Shown in pieces: positions 1-8,728 of a stretch of 46,088 bases of DNA. A model generated the notes under the pieces. It saw nothing but the letters and a program-made list of their open reading frames with translations. It searched no databases and had not been told where the DNA came from. The translations under genes and the position numbers were made by a program. Location of the stretch: the NCBI GenBank assembly GCA_018971725.1, contig JAGXAE010000003.1, forward strand, positions 1 through 46,088. The letters are read 5' to 3'. The stretch comes from Pseudomonadota bacterium (GTDB taxonomy: Bacteria > Pseudomonadota > Alphaproteobacteria > Acetobacterales > Acetobacteraceae). Numbering within the stretch: position 1 is the first letter of the stretch; each line of letters starts with the position of its first letter.

Positions 1-1142
1 ATATTTCCGAGATCAGCAACCAGAAAACCGGACCCAGCCCAATCGCGAAAAACGCCACGTAAATTGCGATGAACAGGATGATGCCCCAGGCCAGCTCAGG
101 ATGGGCGGCCGACCCGATTTCAAAACAGACGCCCAGAATGAGCAGTGAGACAAACATACCGGCAAGCCCGACGAGAAGAATGTTCCGGCGCCCTACCTTG
201 TCCAGCAGCCGTACCGCAACGATGGTGAATATGACGTTCACCAGACCGATCCCAGCCGTTACGAGAATGGCGCCCGTGGCCGTCGCGATGCCGCTATCCG
301 TGAAAACGGTGGGGGCAAAATAGATCACCGTATTGATGCCGGTGATCTGCTGGAAAATCGCCAGCCCAACGCCAACCACCAACGGCATGCGCACGCGCGC
401 GCTGAATACGGCGCCCCAGCCGCCATCGGCGCGTTCGTTCTTGCTGATATCCTGGCGAATCTCCTCGAATTCCCGCGCAGGGTCCATGCCGGGGCGCAGA
501 CGGCGGAGTGCCGCTTCAGCCGCATCCGCCTTGCCGCGGCCCAGAAGCCAACGCGGACTCTCCGGCAGCACCAGCATACCCGCGAATAGCAATGCACCCG
601 GCACGGCGGCGGCACCCAGCATCAGCCGCCATGTGAGGCTGCCGCCATGGCCAGACCCCTGGCCGAAATAGGCCAAGGCGAAGTCCACCAAAAAGGACAG
701 AAAAAGCCCCAGCGTGATGAAAAGCTGGTTCAGCGTTACAATGCCGCCACGACGCGAGGCGTCTGCGATTTCAGAGAGATAAAGCGGTGTGAGCATGGAG
801 GCGACGCCGATTGCGAGCCCTAGAACGAAGCGCCCAATGACCAGCACCTCAAAACTCCAGGCCGATGCGCAAAGCAGCGCCCCGCCCACGAAAACCAGGG
901 CGATCGCCAACAGGACGATGCGGCGCCCAAACCGGTCGGCTATGGGGCCGATAATCGCGGCGCCGATGGCCGCCCCCGCTAGGGTAACGGCGACCACAAG
1001 ACCCTGGAGGTTGCTTGAGAGCTGGAAGCTGTTGCGGATGTAAAGCAGCGCGCCGGAGATCACCCCCGTATCGTAGCCGAACAAAAGTCCGCCTAAACCC
1101 GCGACGATCGTAATCGCCTTGAAGCCGTTCGTGCCGCCCATT
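1..1142 (-). CDS. MFS sugar transporter, sugar porter family (3' end outside window)
   Basis: This is a proton-coupled or facilitative sugar permease of the inner membrane, related to XylE, GalP and AraE. It reads leftward from ATG 1140-1142 and is still open at base 1, giving about 380 residues of an expected 450-480. Sugar-porter landmarks visible in translation are the N-terminal GGLLFGYDTGVISGAL in helix 1, the loop 2-3 motif ADRFGRR, the PESPRWL motif before the central loop, QQITGINT in helix 7, and a second RLLDKVGRR motif. Hydrophobic helices alternate with short loops throughout. The start is preceded by GAGGAAGCGGTA, a usable ribosome site. The substrate cannot be told from sequence. 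No neighbouring sugar catabolic gene is visible. Confidence 0.93.
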
Positions 1143-1815
1143 ACCGCTTCCTCTCTGTGGTAGACTTCTGTGTTGCCGGAAGGAAACGGCTATTCTGTCA
1201 ACTCGTCAAATATTGCAAGCCAGGGGCCAAGCAGGGCTGCGGAACGCCTATAACCATACCCGGCCAAGCAGGGCTGCGGAACGCCTATAACCATACCCGG
1301 CCGCGCCGGGCCGCAGACCGGGCTACCGCCCCGGCAGGAAAGTCAGCGCAGCCTGGTGGGCCGGGTGGAAACCGGAGCTGTGCTGGAACCCGGCGTCAAC
1401 GATCAGCGGCTCCCTCAGACCAAAGGGCTTCCGAGCGACAATCGTTAAAGAGTGCCGCCGCTTCGCAACGCCAGAGCCTTCATCGCTTCCTTCAAAAGTT
1501 TTATAGTTGCCTTGGCCGTGTTGCATAAATATGGTTTGGCCCTTTGAATTGCCCTGATTCTACCGGAGGAAGTTTGTTTAAATTTTAAGCTGTGATGCGG
1601 GAACTTGGAGAGTAGCATGGAAGTTTCTTGCAGCCTCGACGGGCGGGCATGCAGCCAATGAATGCAAGCGCTGTGTTGCCACCGCCGAAATGATGGCAGC
1701 CTAAGCCGCTAAGCTAGCGGCCAGCCAAAACCTGAGGATGTTGCCAGTTTGCTCGCCGCTTGATGATCTGATCTTAATACGTCAAAGTATCATTCCTCAG
1801 GGACGAAGCACGATC
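1143..1815. other. Non-coding gap between sugar porter and exporter operon
   Basis: I see no convincing gene in these roughly 670 bases. They hold a 37-bp tandem duplication (described separately) and sequence with short open frames in several registers that match no family I recognise. The part just before 1816 should contain the exporter operon promoter, but I could not pick a -35/-10 pair with confidence. Confidence 0.5.
1227..1300. repeat. Perfect 37-bp tandem duplication
   Basis: Two identical 37-base units sit head to tail at 1227-1263 and 1264-1300, beginning CCAAGCAGGGCTGCGG and ending CCATACCCGG. There are no mismatches between the copies, so the duplication is recent or conserved. 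It lies in the intergenic space about 85 bases upstream of the sugar porter start and is followed by a GC-rich stretch, CCGCGCCGGG. No function is evident. Confidence 0.9.
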
Positions 1816-2877
1816 ATGGTAGCCAAACGCAAGCGGCTCGTTCTGGTGGCCGCCGTCATTCTGGTGGCAGGGCTGAGCGTGACCGCTTATCAGCATTGGC
1901 GCGCGGCCCCAGATGCTAACCAGCTCACGCTTTATGGTAATGTCGATATCCGCGAGGTTTATGCCGCGTTTTACGATTCCGGGCGCATCAGCCAAATGCT
2001 GGTGCAGGAAGGTGATGCGGTGCATCAGGGAGAACTGATCGCCACGCTTGAGCAAAGCCGCTTCGCGGACGCGCTGGCCGCCGCCAATGCCCAAGCCGCC
2101 AATCAGCAGCAAATTCTGGCCGCGCTGCTTGCTGGGTCGCGCCCAGAGCAGATTGCCCAGGCCAAGGCGCAGATGGATGCGCTGGCCGTGGTCTACCAGA
2201 ATGACGCCTCCAATTATAATCGCTACGCGGCGCTCGCCCCCCATGGCGCGGCCACCATCCAGCAGCGCGACGATGCCCAGGCCACTTATCTGAACGCCAA
2301 GCGAAATTACGAAGCCGCCAAACAGGTTTATATATTGGCCGTCAAAGGCCCGCGTGCCGAGGATATCGCCGCCGCGCAGGCTGCCTACGACGCCGCCAAA
2401 GCTAGTGCCTCCCTGGCCGCGCAAGAGTACAACGACGCCAAACTCTATGCGCCCGCCAATGGCATCATTGAGGAGCGCGTACAGGAACCCGGCGACATGA
2501 CCTCGCCTTCCGCGCCGGTTTATGTCATCGCGCTCACCAATCCGCTCTGGGTGCGCGCCTATGTGCCCGAGAGCGATCTGGGCCGCATCCGGCTAGGCAT
2601 GACCGCCAGCATCAGCACCGATTCCTATCCAGGCAAAACCTATCGGGGCTGGGTGGGCTATATCTCCCCCACCGCCCAATTCACTCCCAAGACGGTCGAG
2701 ACGCCCGATTTGCGCGCCCAGCTCGTTTATCAGCTCCGTGTCTATGCTTGTGATTCGCAAGGCCAGTTACAGCTTGGCATGCCCGCAACCGTGAGCATCG
2801 ACCTCACCCAGCCCCAAACAGCGGGCGCGGCGCGGGGCGCGGATGTGTGCGGCGGCGCGAATGCCCCCGCCACCTGA
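1816..2877 (+). CDS. HlyD-family membrane fusion protein of an ABC-2 exporter (YbhG-like)
   Basis: This is the periplasmic adaptor that links the inner-membrane ABC transporter encoded next to it to an outer-membrane channel. I chose ATG 1816 because it is followed by a basic segment (VAKRKR) and one hydrophobic anchor helix; an in-frame ATG at 1738 would add 26 unlikely residues. The 353-residue product has the usual order: membrane anchor, first half of the lipoyl/barrel-sandwich domain (GRISQMLVQEGDAVHQGE), an alanine/glutamine-rich alpha-hairpin coiled coil, second lipoyl half (YAPANGIIEERVQEPGDM), then beta-barrel (ALTNPLWVRAYVPE). It overlaps the ATPase gene. The arrangement matches E. 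coli ybhGFSR. Confidence 0.92.
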   Translation: MVAKRKRLVLVAAVILVAGLSVTAYQHWRAAPDANQLTLYGNVDIREVYAAFYDSGRISQMLVQEGDAVHQGELIATLEQSRFADALAAANAQAANQQQILAALLAGSRPEQIAQAKAQMDALAVVYQNDASNYNRYAALAPHGAATIQQRDDAQATYLNAKRNYEAAKQVYILAVKGPRAEDIAAAQAAYDAAKASASLAAQEYNDAKLYAPANGIIEERVQEPGDMTSPSAPVYVIALTNPLWVRAYVPESDLGRIRLGMTASISTDSYPGKTYRGWVGYISPTAQFTPKTVETPDLRAQLVYQLRVYACDSQGQLQLGMPATVSIDLTQPQTAGAARGADVCGGANAPAT

Positions 2878-4627
2878 AACCGCGCCAAATGCGCTGGTCC
2901 TGACGGGGGTCACGCGCCGCTTCCGGGTATCTAAACGCGTGGTCACTGCGCTTGAGGGGGTGAGCGCGCAAACCGCGCCCGGGCTGGTAACTGGGCTGAT
3001 CGGCCCCGATGGCGCTGGCAAGACCACGCTGATGCGGCTCATCGCCGGGCTGCTCCGCCTCGATGATGGCACGATCTGGGTTTTTGGCACCGATGTGAGC
3101 ACCGACCCGCTCAAGGTGCAAGGCATGATCTCCTACATGCCGCAGCGTTTCGGGCTTTATGAAGACCTGACCGTGCAGGAGAATCTCGACCTTTACGCCG
3201 ATTTGCAAGGGGTTCCGGTTGCCGCGCGCCCCACCCGCTATGCCGAGCTTTTGCATATGACCGGCATGCAGCCCTTCACCCAGCGCTTGGCGGGCCGTCT
3301 CTCGGGCGGCATGAAGCAAAAGCTGGGCCTGGCCTGCACGCTCATCCGCCCGCCCCGGCTCTTGCTGCTCGATGAACCCACCGTTGGCGTCGATCCCGTG
3401 TCGCGCCGGGAGTTATGGCGGATCGTGGATCACCTCGTACGTGGTGCCGGCATGAGTGTGCTGCTCTCCACCGCCTATCTCGACGAGGCAGAGCGCTGCG
3501 ATGAAGTGCTGCTGCTGCATGAGGGGCAATTGATCGGCGCGGGCAAACCGGGGGATTTCACCCAGGCGATGGCCGGACGAAGCTTCCTAACCCGCGCCGA
3601 GGGCACACCCAAACGTGTGCTGCAAACAGCGCTTTCCTCCACTCCAGGCGTGACGGATGCGCTGATCCAGGGTGAAACCGTGCGCCTGGTGCTGAATGCG
3701 GGCGTAACGCCGGAGACGATTCAGCCGACCGGCATTACCGGCCTCACGCTCACGCCCGCCGCACCGCGTTTCGAGGATCGGTTTGTCGATCTGTTGCGCG
3801 CCAAAACGGGCACCCAAGCCCTGGCCACGCCAACACCGCCCGCCGCCGCGTCAGCACCGCAAGAAGCCGTCATCGAGGTTGATCACCTCACCAAACGCTT
3901 CGGCGTCTTCGCGGCGGTTGATGACATCAGCTTCACCGTCAAGCGCGGTGAGATCTTCGGCCTGCTGGGGGCCAATGGCGCTGGCAAATCCACCACCTTC
4001 CGCATGTTGTGCGGCCTGTTGCCCGCCACCAGCGGAAAGCTGCGCGTGGATGGGTTTGATCTGCGCACCGCCGCCGCTATCGCTCGCGGCAGGCTTGGTT
4101 ATATGGCGCAGAAATTCTCGTTATATGGCGATCTCAGCGTGATTCAGAATCTGCGTTTTTTCGCCGCGGCCTACGGGCTGCGCGGCGCGCGGCGTGTTGA
4201 ACGCATCAATTGGGCGCTGAACGAATTTAAGCTGGGCGATTATGCCGACGCCACCAGCCGTGATTTGCCGTTGGGCTTCAAGCAGCGCATGGCGCTGGCC
4301 TGCGCGCTCATGCACGAACCGGACGTGCTGTTTCTCGATGAACCCACCTCCGGCGTCGACCCGCTGGCGCGGCGCGAATTCTGGCGGCGCATCAATGCGC
4401 TGGCGGAGCTGGGCGTGACCGTTCTGGTGACTACCCATTTCATGGACGAGGCCGAATATTGCGACCATCTGGTCATCATGGCGCAAGGGCGGATTCTGGC
4501 TTCTGGTACCTCGGAGGAGCTCAAATCCGCCGCCCGCACGGCCGAACTGCCCACGCCAACCATGGAGGACGCCTTTGTTGCCCTGATCGCGGCCGCTAGC
4601 GCCCAGCAGAGCGGGCAAGCGGCATGA
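2843..4627 (+). CDS. Double-domain ABC exporter ATPase (YbhF-like)
   Basis: This cytoplasmic ATPase powers the permease pair downstream. The 594-residue protein is a tandem fusion of two nucleotide-binding domains. The first has Walker A GPDGAGKT at residues 54-61, signature LSGGMKQ and Walker B LLLLDEPT. The second has Walker A GANGAGKST, a degenerate signature LPLGFKQ, and Walker B VLFLDEPT. Length and order match YbhF (about 578 residues). ATG 2843 overlaps the adaptor gene by 35 bases; an in-frame ATG at 2861 is an equally reasonable start. The 3' end overlaps the next gene in ATGA, indicating translational coupling. The weak second signature suggests the two ATP sites are not equivalent. 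Confidence 0.93.
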   Translation: MCAAARMPPPPETAPNALVLTGVTRRFRVSKRVVTALEGVSAQTAPGLVTGLIGPDGAGKTTLMRLIAGLLRLDDGTIWVFGTDVSTDPLKVQGMISYMPQRFGLYEDLTVQENLDLYADLQGVPVAARPTRYAELLHMTGMQPFTQRLAGRLSGGMKQKLGLACTLIRPPRLLLLDEPTVGVDPVSRRELWRIVDHLVRGAGMSVLLSTAYLDEAERCDEVLLLHEGQLIGAGKPGDFTQAMAGRSFLTRAEGTPKRVLQTALSSTPGVTDALIQGETVRLVLNAGVTPETIQPTGITGLTLTPAAPRFEDRFVDLLRAKTGTQALATPTPPAAASAPQEAVIEVDHLTKRFGVFAAVDDISFTVKRGEIFGLLGANGAGKSTTFRMLCGLLPATSGKLRVDGFDLRTAAAIARGRLGYMAQKFSLYGDLSVIQNLRFFAAAYGLRGARRVERINWALNEFKLGDYADATSRDLPLGFKQRMALACALMHEPDVLFLDEPTSGVDPLARREFWRRINALAELGVTVLVTTHFMDEAEYCDHLVIMAQGRILASGTSEELKSAARTAELPTPTMEDAFVALIAAASAQQSGQAA

Positions 4628-5745
4628 ACGCAAAGCTAATGCGTCTGCGTGGCCTGGTGCGTAAGGAGACGCTGCAAATCCTGCGTGACCCTTCCTCCAT
4701 CGCCATCGCGTTCATTCTGCCCACGCTGCTGCTGCTTTTGTTCGGCTATGGCGTATCGCTCGATGCCCACCATGTCGGACTGGGGCTGGTGATTGATAAA
4801 CCAAGCGCGGCAGCTACCAGCTTCACTTCAGAATTCCGTCATTCACCCTATTTCACGCCGCATAATTTCACCTCCGAGTCCGCCGCCGAAAGGGCCATGA
4901 ATAACGGCGATATCGACGGCTTCATCTGGCTGCAAGGCGACTTCGCCCGCCAGCTCGCCGCGGGCCAAAGCCCGGCCATTGGCCTTTTTGTTAACGGGAT
5001 CAACGCTAATAACGCCCGGCTGATCGAGAACTACGTAACGCAAAGCTGGGCAGATTGGGTGATTCATCAGGCCGCGCTGGCGGGTGTTGCCAACCCTGAT
5101 CCCATCGACCTCGAGCCGCGCATCTGGTTTAATCCGGCGGTCCGCAGCCGCGACTATCTGGTGCCGGGGCTCATTGCCGTAATCATGACCCTCACCGGCG
5201 CGCTGCTTACCGCGCTGGTCATCGCACGCGAATGGGAACGCGGCACCATGGAGGCGCTGATGGTCACCAAGGTGAGTATGCATGAGATCCTGATCTCCAA
5301 GATCGTCCCCTATTTCCTGCTCGGAATGGGTGGCATGGTGGTCTCGGTGCTGATCGCGACATGGCTGTTCGGCGTGCCGCTGCTGGGCTCGCTCATCGTG
5401 CTGGGGCTGGCCTCGTCGCTGTTCATGCTCGCCTCGCTTGGCATGGGGCTGCTCATTTCCACCGTGGCCAAAAGCCAGTTTGTCGCCGGGCAGATCGCCA
5501 TCATCACCACCTTCCTGCCGGCCTTCATTCTCTCAGGGTTCATTTTCGATATTTCCTCCATGCCAGCCCCCATTCAGCTGCTCACCCACATCGTCGCGGC
5601 GCGCTATTTCGTGGCCATTTTGCAAAGCCTGTTTCTGGCCGGCACGGTGTGGCCGGTGATCCTGCCCAATCTGTTCGCCCTGCTGGTTATGGCGGTGATC
5701 TTTCTGGGGCTGGCCCGGCTGGCCGCCCGCAAAAGGCTCGACTGA
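4624..5745 (+). CDS. ABC-2 type permease (YbhS-like)
   Basis: This is one of the two inner-membrane subunits of the exporter. The 373 residues show the ABC-2 fold: an N-terminal helix (SSIAIAFILPTLLLLLFGYG), a large periplasmic domain of about 150 residues, then five hydrophobic segments, with AREWERGTMEALMVT between helices 2 and 3 typical of ABC-2 permeases. It starts in the ATGA overlap with the ATPase gene and is followed after three bases by its paralogue. E. coli YbhFSR is described as exporting drugs or cations; the substrate here cannot be read from sequence. Confidence 0.93.
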   Translation: MNAKLMRLRGLVRKETLQILRDPSSIAIAFILPTLLLLLFGYGVSLDAHHVGLGLVIDKPSAAATSFTSEFRHSPYFTPHNFTSESAAERAMNNGDIDGFIWLQGDFARQLAAGQSPAIGLFVNGINANNARLIENYVTQSWADWVIHQAALAGVANPDPIDLEPRIWFNPAVRSRDYLVPGLIAVIMTLTGALLTALVIAREWERGTMEALMVTKVSMHEILISKIVPYFLLGMGGMVVSVLIATWLFGVPLLGSLIVLGLASSLFMLASLGMGLLISTVAKSQFVAGQIAIITTFLPAFILSGFIFDISSMPAPIQLLTHIVAARYFVAILQSLFLAGTVWPVILPNLFALLVMAVIFLGLARLAARKRLD

Positions 5746-5748
5746 TCC

Positions 5749-6858
5749 ATGCTGGCCCGCCTGCTCGCTTTAGTCATTAAGGAATTTCTTGCCATCTTGC
5801 GCGACGCCAAAAGCCGCATGGTACTGATCGGTCCGCCGCTCATCCAGCTTGTCGTTTTTGGCTATGCCGCCAGCTTCGACCTCAACCACGTTCCCTTCGC
5901 GGTTTATGACCAGGATCAAACCACCCTGTCACGCGATTTGGTGGCCGATTTTACCGGCTCACCAAGCTTCCAAGAAGTCGCGGTGCTGCACAGCCCCGAG
6001 CGCGTCAAGCAACTCATCGACTCGCGCGCCGTCGGGATGGTGCTCGATATCGACCCGCGTTATGGACGCAATCTGCTGCTTGGTCAGCCGGCGCCGGTGC
6101 AAGTCATCGTCGATGGCCGCAACTCCAACACCGCCCTGCTGATGTTGGGCTATGCCAGCGACATCATTACCTCGGCCAGCCAAACCTGGGCAGCCACGCA
6201 TGGTGGCAGCGCCCCGCCCGCGCGGCTTGAGCCGCGCGCGCTCTATAACCCCACGCTCGACTCACATTGGTTCATTATTCCTGGCATCGTGGCGCTGCTT
6301 ACCCAGGTGGTCACTCTGCTGGTGGTGGGGCTATCCGTGGCTCGTGAACGTGAGGCCGGCACATTCGACCAAACTCTCGTCACGCCGCTCAGGCCGATCG
6401 ACATTGTGCTCGGCAAAAGTCTGCCGGGCCTGATCATCGGCCTTGTTGAAGGCACGGTTATCATCCTGGCCACGCATTTATGGTTTCATGTGCCGCTGCT
6501 GGGCTCACTGGCGCTGCTCTATACTGGGCTGCTTTTGTTCATCGCCGCGGTTACCGGCATCGGGCTGATGATCTCCACGCTCGCCGCCACGCAACAACAG
6601 GCGCTGCTAGGCGCCTTCCTGTTCATGGTACCGTCCATCATTCTCTCGGGCTTCGCCACGCCCATCGCCAACATGCCCGCGCTTGTGCAAGACCTCACCC
6701 TCATCAACCCCATGCGCTACGCGCTGGTGGTGATACGTGAGAGCTTCCTCGAGCAGCCCAGCTTTGCCACGCTGCTGCCCCAGTTCGCCGCCATGACCGC
6801 CTTGGCGCTGATCAGCCTTATCACCGCAGGCTTGCTGTTCCGCAATCGCGCGGTTTAG
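5749..6858 (+). CDS. ABC-2 type permease (YbhR-like)
   Basis: This is the second permease subunit, 369 residues, and the last gene of the four-gene exporter operon. It repeats the ABC-2 architecture of its neighbour: a hydrophobic N-terminal helix, a periplasmic domain, the AREREAGTFDQTLVTPL loop and a C-terminal helix block with FLFMVPSIILSGFATPI. The two permeases presumably form a heterodimer around the double ATPase. The gene begins three bases after the preceding stop. About 500 bases without a clear gene follow before arsR. Confidence 0.93.
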   Translation: MLARLLALVIKEFLAILRDAKSRMVLIGPPLIQLVVFGYAASFDLNHVPFAVYDQDQTTLSRDLVADFTGSPSFQEVAVLHSPERVKQLIDSRAVGMVLDIDPRYGRNLLLGQPAPVQVIVDGRNSNTALLMLGYASDIITSASQTWAATHGGSAPPARLEPRALYNPTLDSHWFIIPGIVALLTQVVTLLVVGLSVAREREAGTFDQTLVTPLRPIDIVLGKSLPGLIIGLVEGTVIILATHLWFHVPLLGSLALLYTGLLLFIAAVTGIGLMISTLAATQQQALLGAFLFMVPSIILSGFATPIANMPALVQDLTLINPMRYALVVIRESFLEQPSFATLLPQFAAMTALALISLITAGLLFRNRAV

Positions 6859-7179
6859 AGCGAGCGCTTGCCAATATTTGCCTAAATTATTTTCGATCTG
6901 AAACGGTCAGTCCCGCGGGCCAGTCCGTCTGCCCCGCAAAACAGGCATGCACTCATCGACTTATCCCTTGGGCGGGCACGCCGGCAGGGGAACCGGAACA
7001 ATCCGCTTCAGCAGCCGTAGCCACAGTGGCGGGTAATAATCAATTAGCCCTGTTTCACCGATTTCAAGCTATCTCCGGTGGAGGCAAGAAAAATATTAGA
7101 AGGTACTGACCTGCGATCCCTGATGAACGTGATAACTGCAAGATATCGAATTCACCATGAATTTTTCTACTATCCTTCT

Positions 7180-7337
7180 CAAGGCAAGTTCAAATCGCGG
7201 GTACTCAACAACCAAGAATTTAAAGCTAGCCGCTTGGGAACGAAAATAAGGCAATATGCCGTTGATCGCCAACGGGTGACTTAGAAAATGACGATCCAAG
7301 CCGGGCATAAACCAGTCCAGGAAGTGATCTCCGTTGT
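7180..7337 (+). repeat. Diverged recombinase 3'-end-like remnant upstream of arsR
   Basis: Bases 7250-7337 resemble bases 17040-17135, which directly follow the recombinase fragment at 16857-17060. Shared words are CCAACGG, AATGACGA, CGGGCATA and TCTCCGT in the same order and spacing. The similarity may extend upstream: the frame through 7180-7240 reads Q-K, then N, then E in register with the recombinase tail at 16998-17050. The region 6859-7340 otherwise contains no gene I would defend. I infer it is a decayed recombinase 3' end that marks the left edge of the arsenic island. Confidence 0.45.
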
Positions 7338-7354
7338 GCCCCCACGAATTGGGC

Positions 7355-7388
7355 TTGCTTTTAACAAATTATTCCATAAATATGGAAT
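7355..7388 (+). promoter_or_regulatory. arsR promoter with overlapping ArsR-type operator
   Basis: A -35 box TTGCTT (7355-7360), a 17-base spacer and a -10 box AAATAT (7378-7383) lie just before ATG 7390. The -10 is covered by an inverted repeat, ATTCCAT (7371-7377) and ATGGAAT (7382-7388) with a 4-base centre, the usual layout for autorepression by ArsR. The expected transcription start falls at or next to the A of the start codon, so the message may be leaderless, which would explain the absence of a Shine-Dalgarno sequence. Confidence 0.6.
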
Positions 7389-7389
7389 T

Positions 7390-7746
7390 ATGGAGAAGGC
7401 TGACATCATCGCGGCACTGGCCGCGCTCGCCCAGGAGACGCGGCTCGACATCTTTCGCCTGCTGGTTCAGGCAGGGCCGGATGGTCTGCCCGCAGGCAAT
7501 ATTAGCGAGCGGCTTGGACTGCCATCGGCAACGCTTTCTTTTCATCTCAGCCAACTCCGTCACGCCGGGCTTGTGACATTTCGGCGCGAGAGCCGTTCGT
7601 TGATCTATTCCGCCGAGATTGCAAACATGAATGCCCTGTTGGCGTACCTGACTGAAAATTGCTGTCAGGGCGACCCCGCCGCCTACGGTGTGGGCATATG
7701 CGATGGCACAAAAATCGAAAAGCCAAAGCAGCGGAGGACGACATGA
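7390..7746 (+). CDS. arsR: ArsR-family arsenic-responsive repressor
   Basis: This is a small winged-helix repressor that releases its operator on binding arsenite or antimonite. The 118-residue product begins MEKADIIAALAALAQETR and contains the recognition helix region GLPSATLSFHLSQLRHAGLV followed by the wing. Cysteines occur only near the C-terminus (ENCCQGD and GICDG), so metalloid sensing probably uses this late cysteine cluster rather than the classic CVC in the recognition helix. I chose ATG 7390 over an in-frame ATG at 7288 because the promoter and operator lie between them and the extra residues match nothing in the family. It overlaps the next gene in ATGA. Confidence 0.92.
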   Translation: MEKADIIAALAALAQETRLDIFRLLVQAGPDGLPAGNISERLGLPSATLSFHLSQLRHAGLVTFRRESRSLIYSAEIANMNALLAYLTENCCQGDPAAYGVGICDGTKIEKPKQRRTT

Positions 7747-8264
7747 CAGGAGAGCCTTTCAATGTTTTATTCCTCTGCACGGGCAATAGCGCCCGTTCGA
7801 TTATGGCAGAATCGATCCTCAACAAGGATGGCGCAGGTAATTTCCGCGCCTTCTCTGCGGGAAGCCACCCGAAGGGCATGGTCAATCCATCCGCCTTGAA
7901 AGTGCTGGGGAGCTTTGGCTACCCAACCGATGGTCTACACTCCAAGGCTTGGGACGAGTTCGCCGCACCAGATGCACCCGTGATGGATTTCGTCTTCACC
8001 GTCTGCGACAATGCAGCCGGGGAGGTGTGCCCCGTCTGGCCCAGCCAACCGATAACCGCGCAGTGGGGCATAGAAGACCCCGCCGCCGTTGAAGGCACGG
8101 ACATCCAGAAAGAGGCGGCCTTCGTGCAGGCGTTCCGCTACCTCAAGAACCGGATTGGCGTGTTCACCAGCCTGCCGCTGCGCAGCATCGGACAAATGGC
8201 ACTGAAAGCTAAGCTGCGCGAGATCGGTCAGCTACCGGGCGCCACGGGAGCACATGTGATATGA
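7743..8264 (+). CDS. arsC: Arsenate reductase/low-molecular-weight phosphatase family protein
   Basis: This cytoplasmic enzyme is predicted to reduce arsenate to arsenite. The 173-residue protein has the phosphatase P-loop CTGNSAR with nucleophile C12, plus C88 (VCDN) and C96 (CPVWP), the pair used in the thioredoxin-coupled cycle. It is longer than typical ArsC of this class (about 130-150 residues), owing to the C-terminal extension. Translation is coupled to arsR by the ATGA overlap at 7743, and to the next arsC by another ATGA at 8261. Family members such as ArsI-like phosphatases exist, but the operon context supports arsenate reduction. Confidence 0.9.
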   Translation: MTGEPFNVLFLCTGNSARSIMAESILNKDGAGNFRAFSAGSHPKGMVNPSALKVLGSFGYPTDGLHSKAWDEFAAPDAPVMDFVFTVCDNAAGEVCPVWPSQPITAQWGIEDPAAVEGTDIQKEAAFVQAFRYLKNRIGVFTSLPLRSIGQMALKAKLREIGQLPGATGAHVI

Positions 8265-8704
8265 GCATCACCATCTATCATAATCCCGCTTGCGGCACCT
8301 CGCGCAACGTGCTCGGCCTGATCCGCAATAGCGGCGAGGAGCCGGGCGTGATCGAATATTTAAAAATACCACCCAGCCGCGAGGGGCTTAGCAGCCTCAT
8401 ACTCCGCATGGGCATTCCCGTACGCGGTCTGCTGCGGCGCAAGGGGGCGCCTTACGACGAATTGGGGCTCGATGATCCCGTGCTCACCGATGAGCAACTG
8501 ATCGATGCGATGATGGCGCATCCAATTCTGATCAACCGCCCCATCGTGGTGACGCCTCTTGGCGTGAAGTTGTGCCGCCCCTCCGAGGCGGTGCTCGACA
8601 TTCTGCCTCATCCGCAACGCGGCGGCTTCACCAAAGAAGATGGCGAGGTTGTTGTCGATGCCACCGGCAAGCCTGTGGACCAAGATAAAGTTTCGTCGAG
8701 CTGA
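8261..8704 (+). CDS. arsC: Glutaredoxin-dependent arsenate reductase
   Basis: This is an ArsC of the E. coli R773 type, which uses glutathione and glutaredoxin. The 147-residue protein carries the hallmark HNPACGTSRN with catalytic C11 and the downstream LINRPIVVT segment holding a conserved arginine. It is mechanistically unrelated to the phosphatase-type reductases on either side, so the operon encodes two reductase chemistries. The gene starts inside the stop of the previous gene (ATGA). Confidence 0.95.
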   Translation: MSITIYHNPACGTSRNVLGLIRNSGEEPGVIEYLKIPPSREGLSSLILRMGIPVRGLLRRKGAPYDELGLDDPVLTDEQLIDAMMAHPILINRPIVVTPLGVKLCRPSEAVLDILPHPQRGGFTKEDGEVVVDATGKPVDQDKVSSS

Positions 8705-8728
8705 ACCACAACATTGAAGGATTTGATG

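Noticed and set aside
1157-1528. A plus-strand frame through the tandem duplication that might be a transposase remnant.
   Set aside because: The translation is low-complexity and matches no transposase signature that I could identify.
7078-7284. A 68-codon plus-strand frame before arsR.
   Set aside because: It reads as a decayed recombinase tail rather than a gene, and has no plausible start context.
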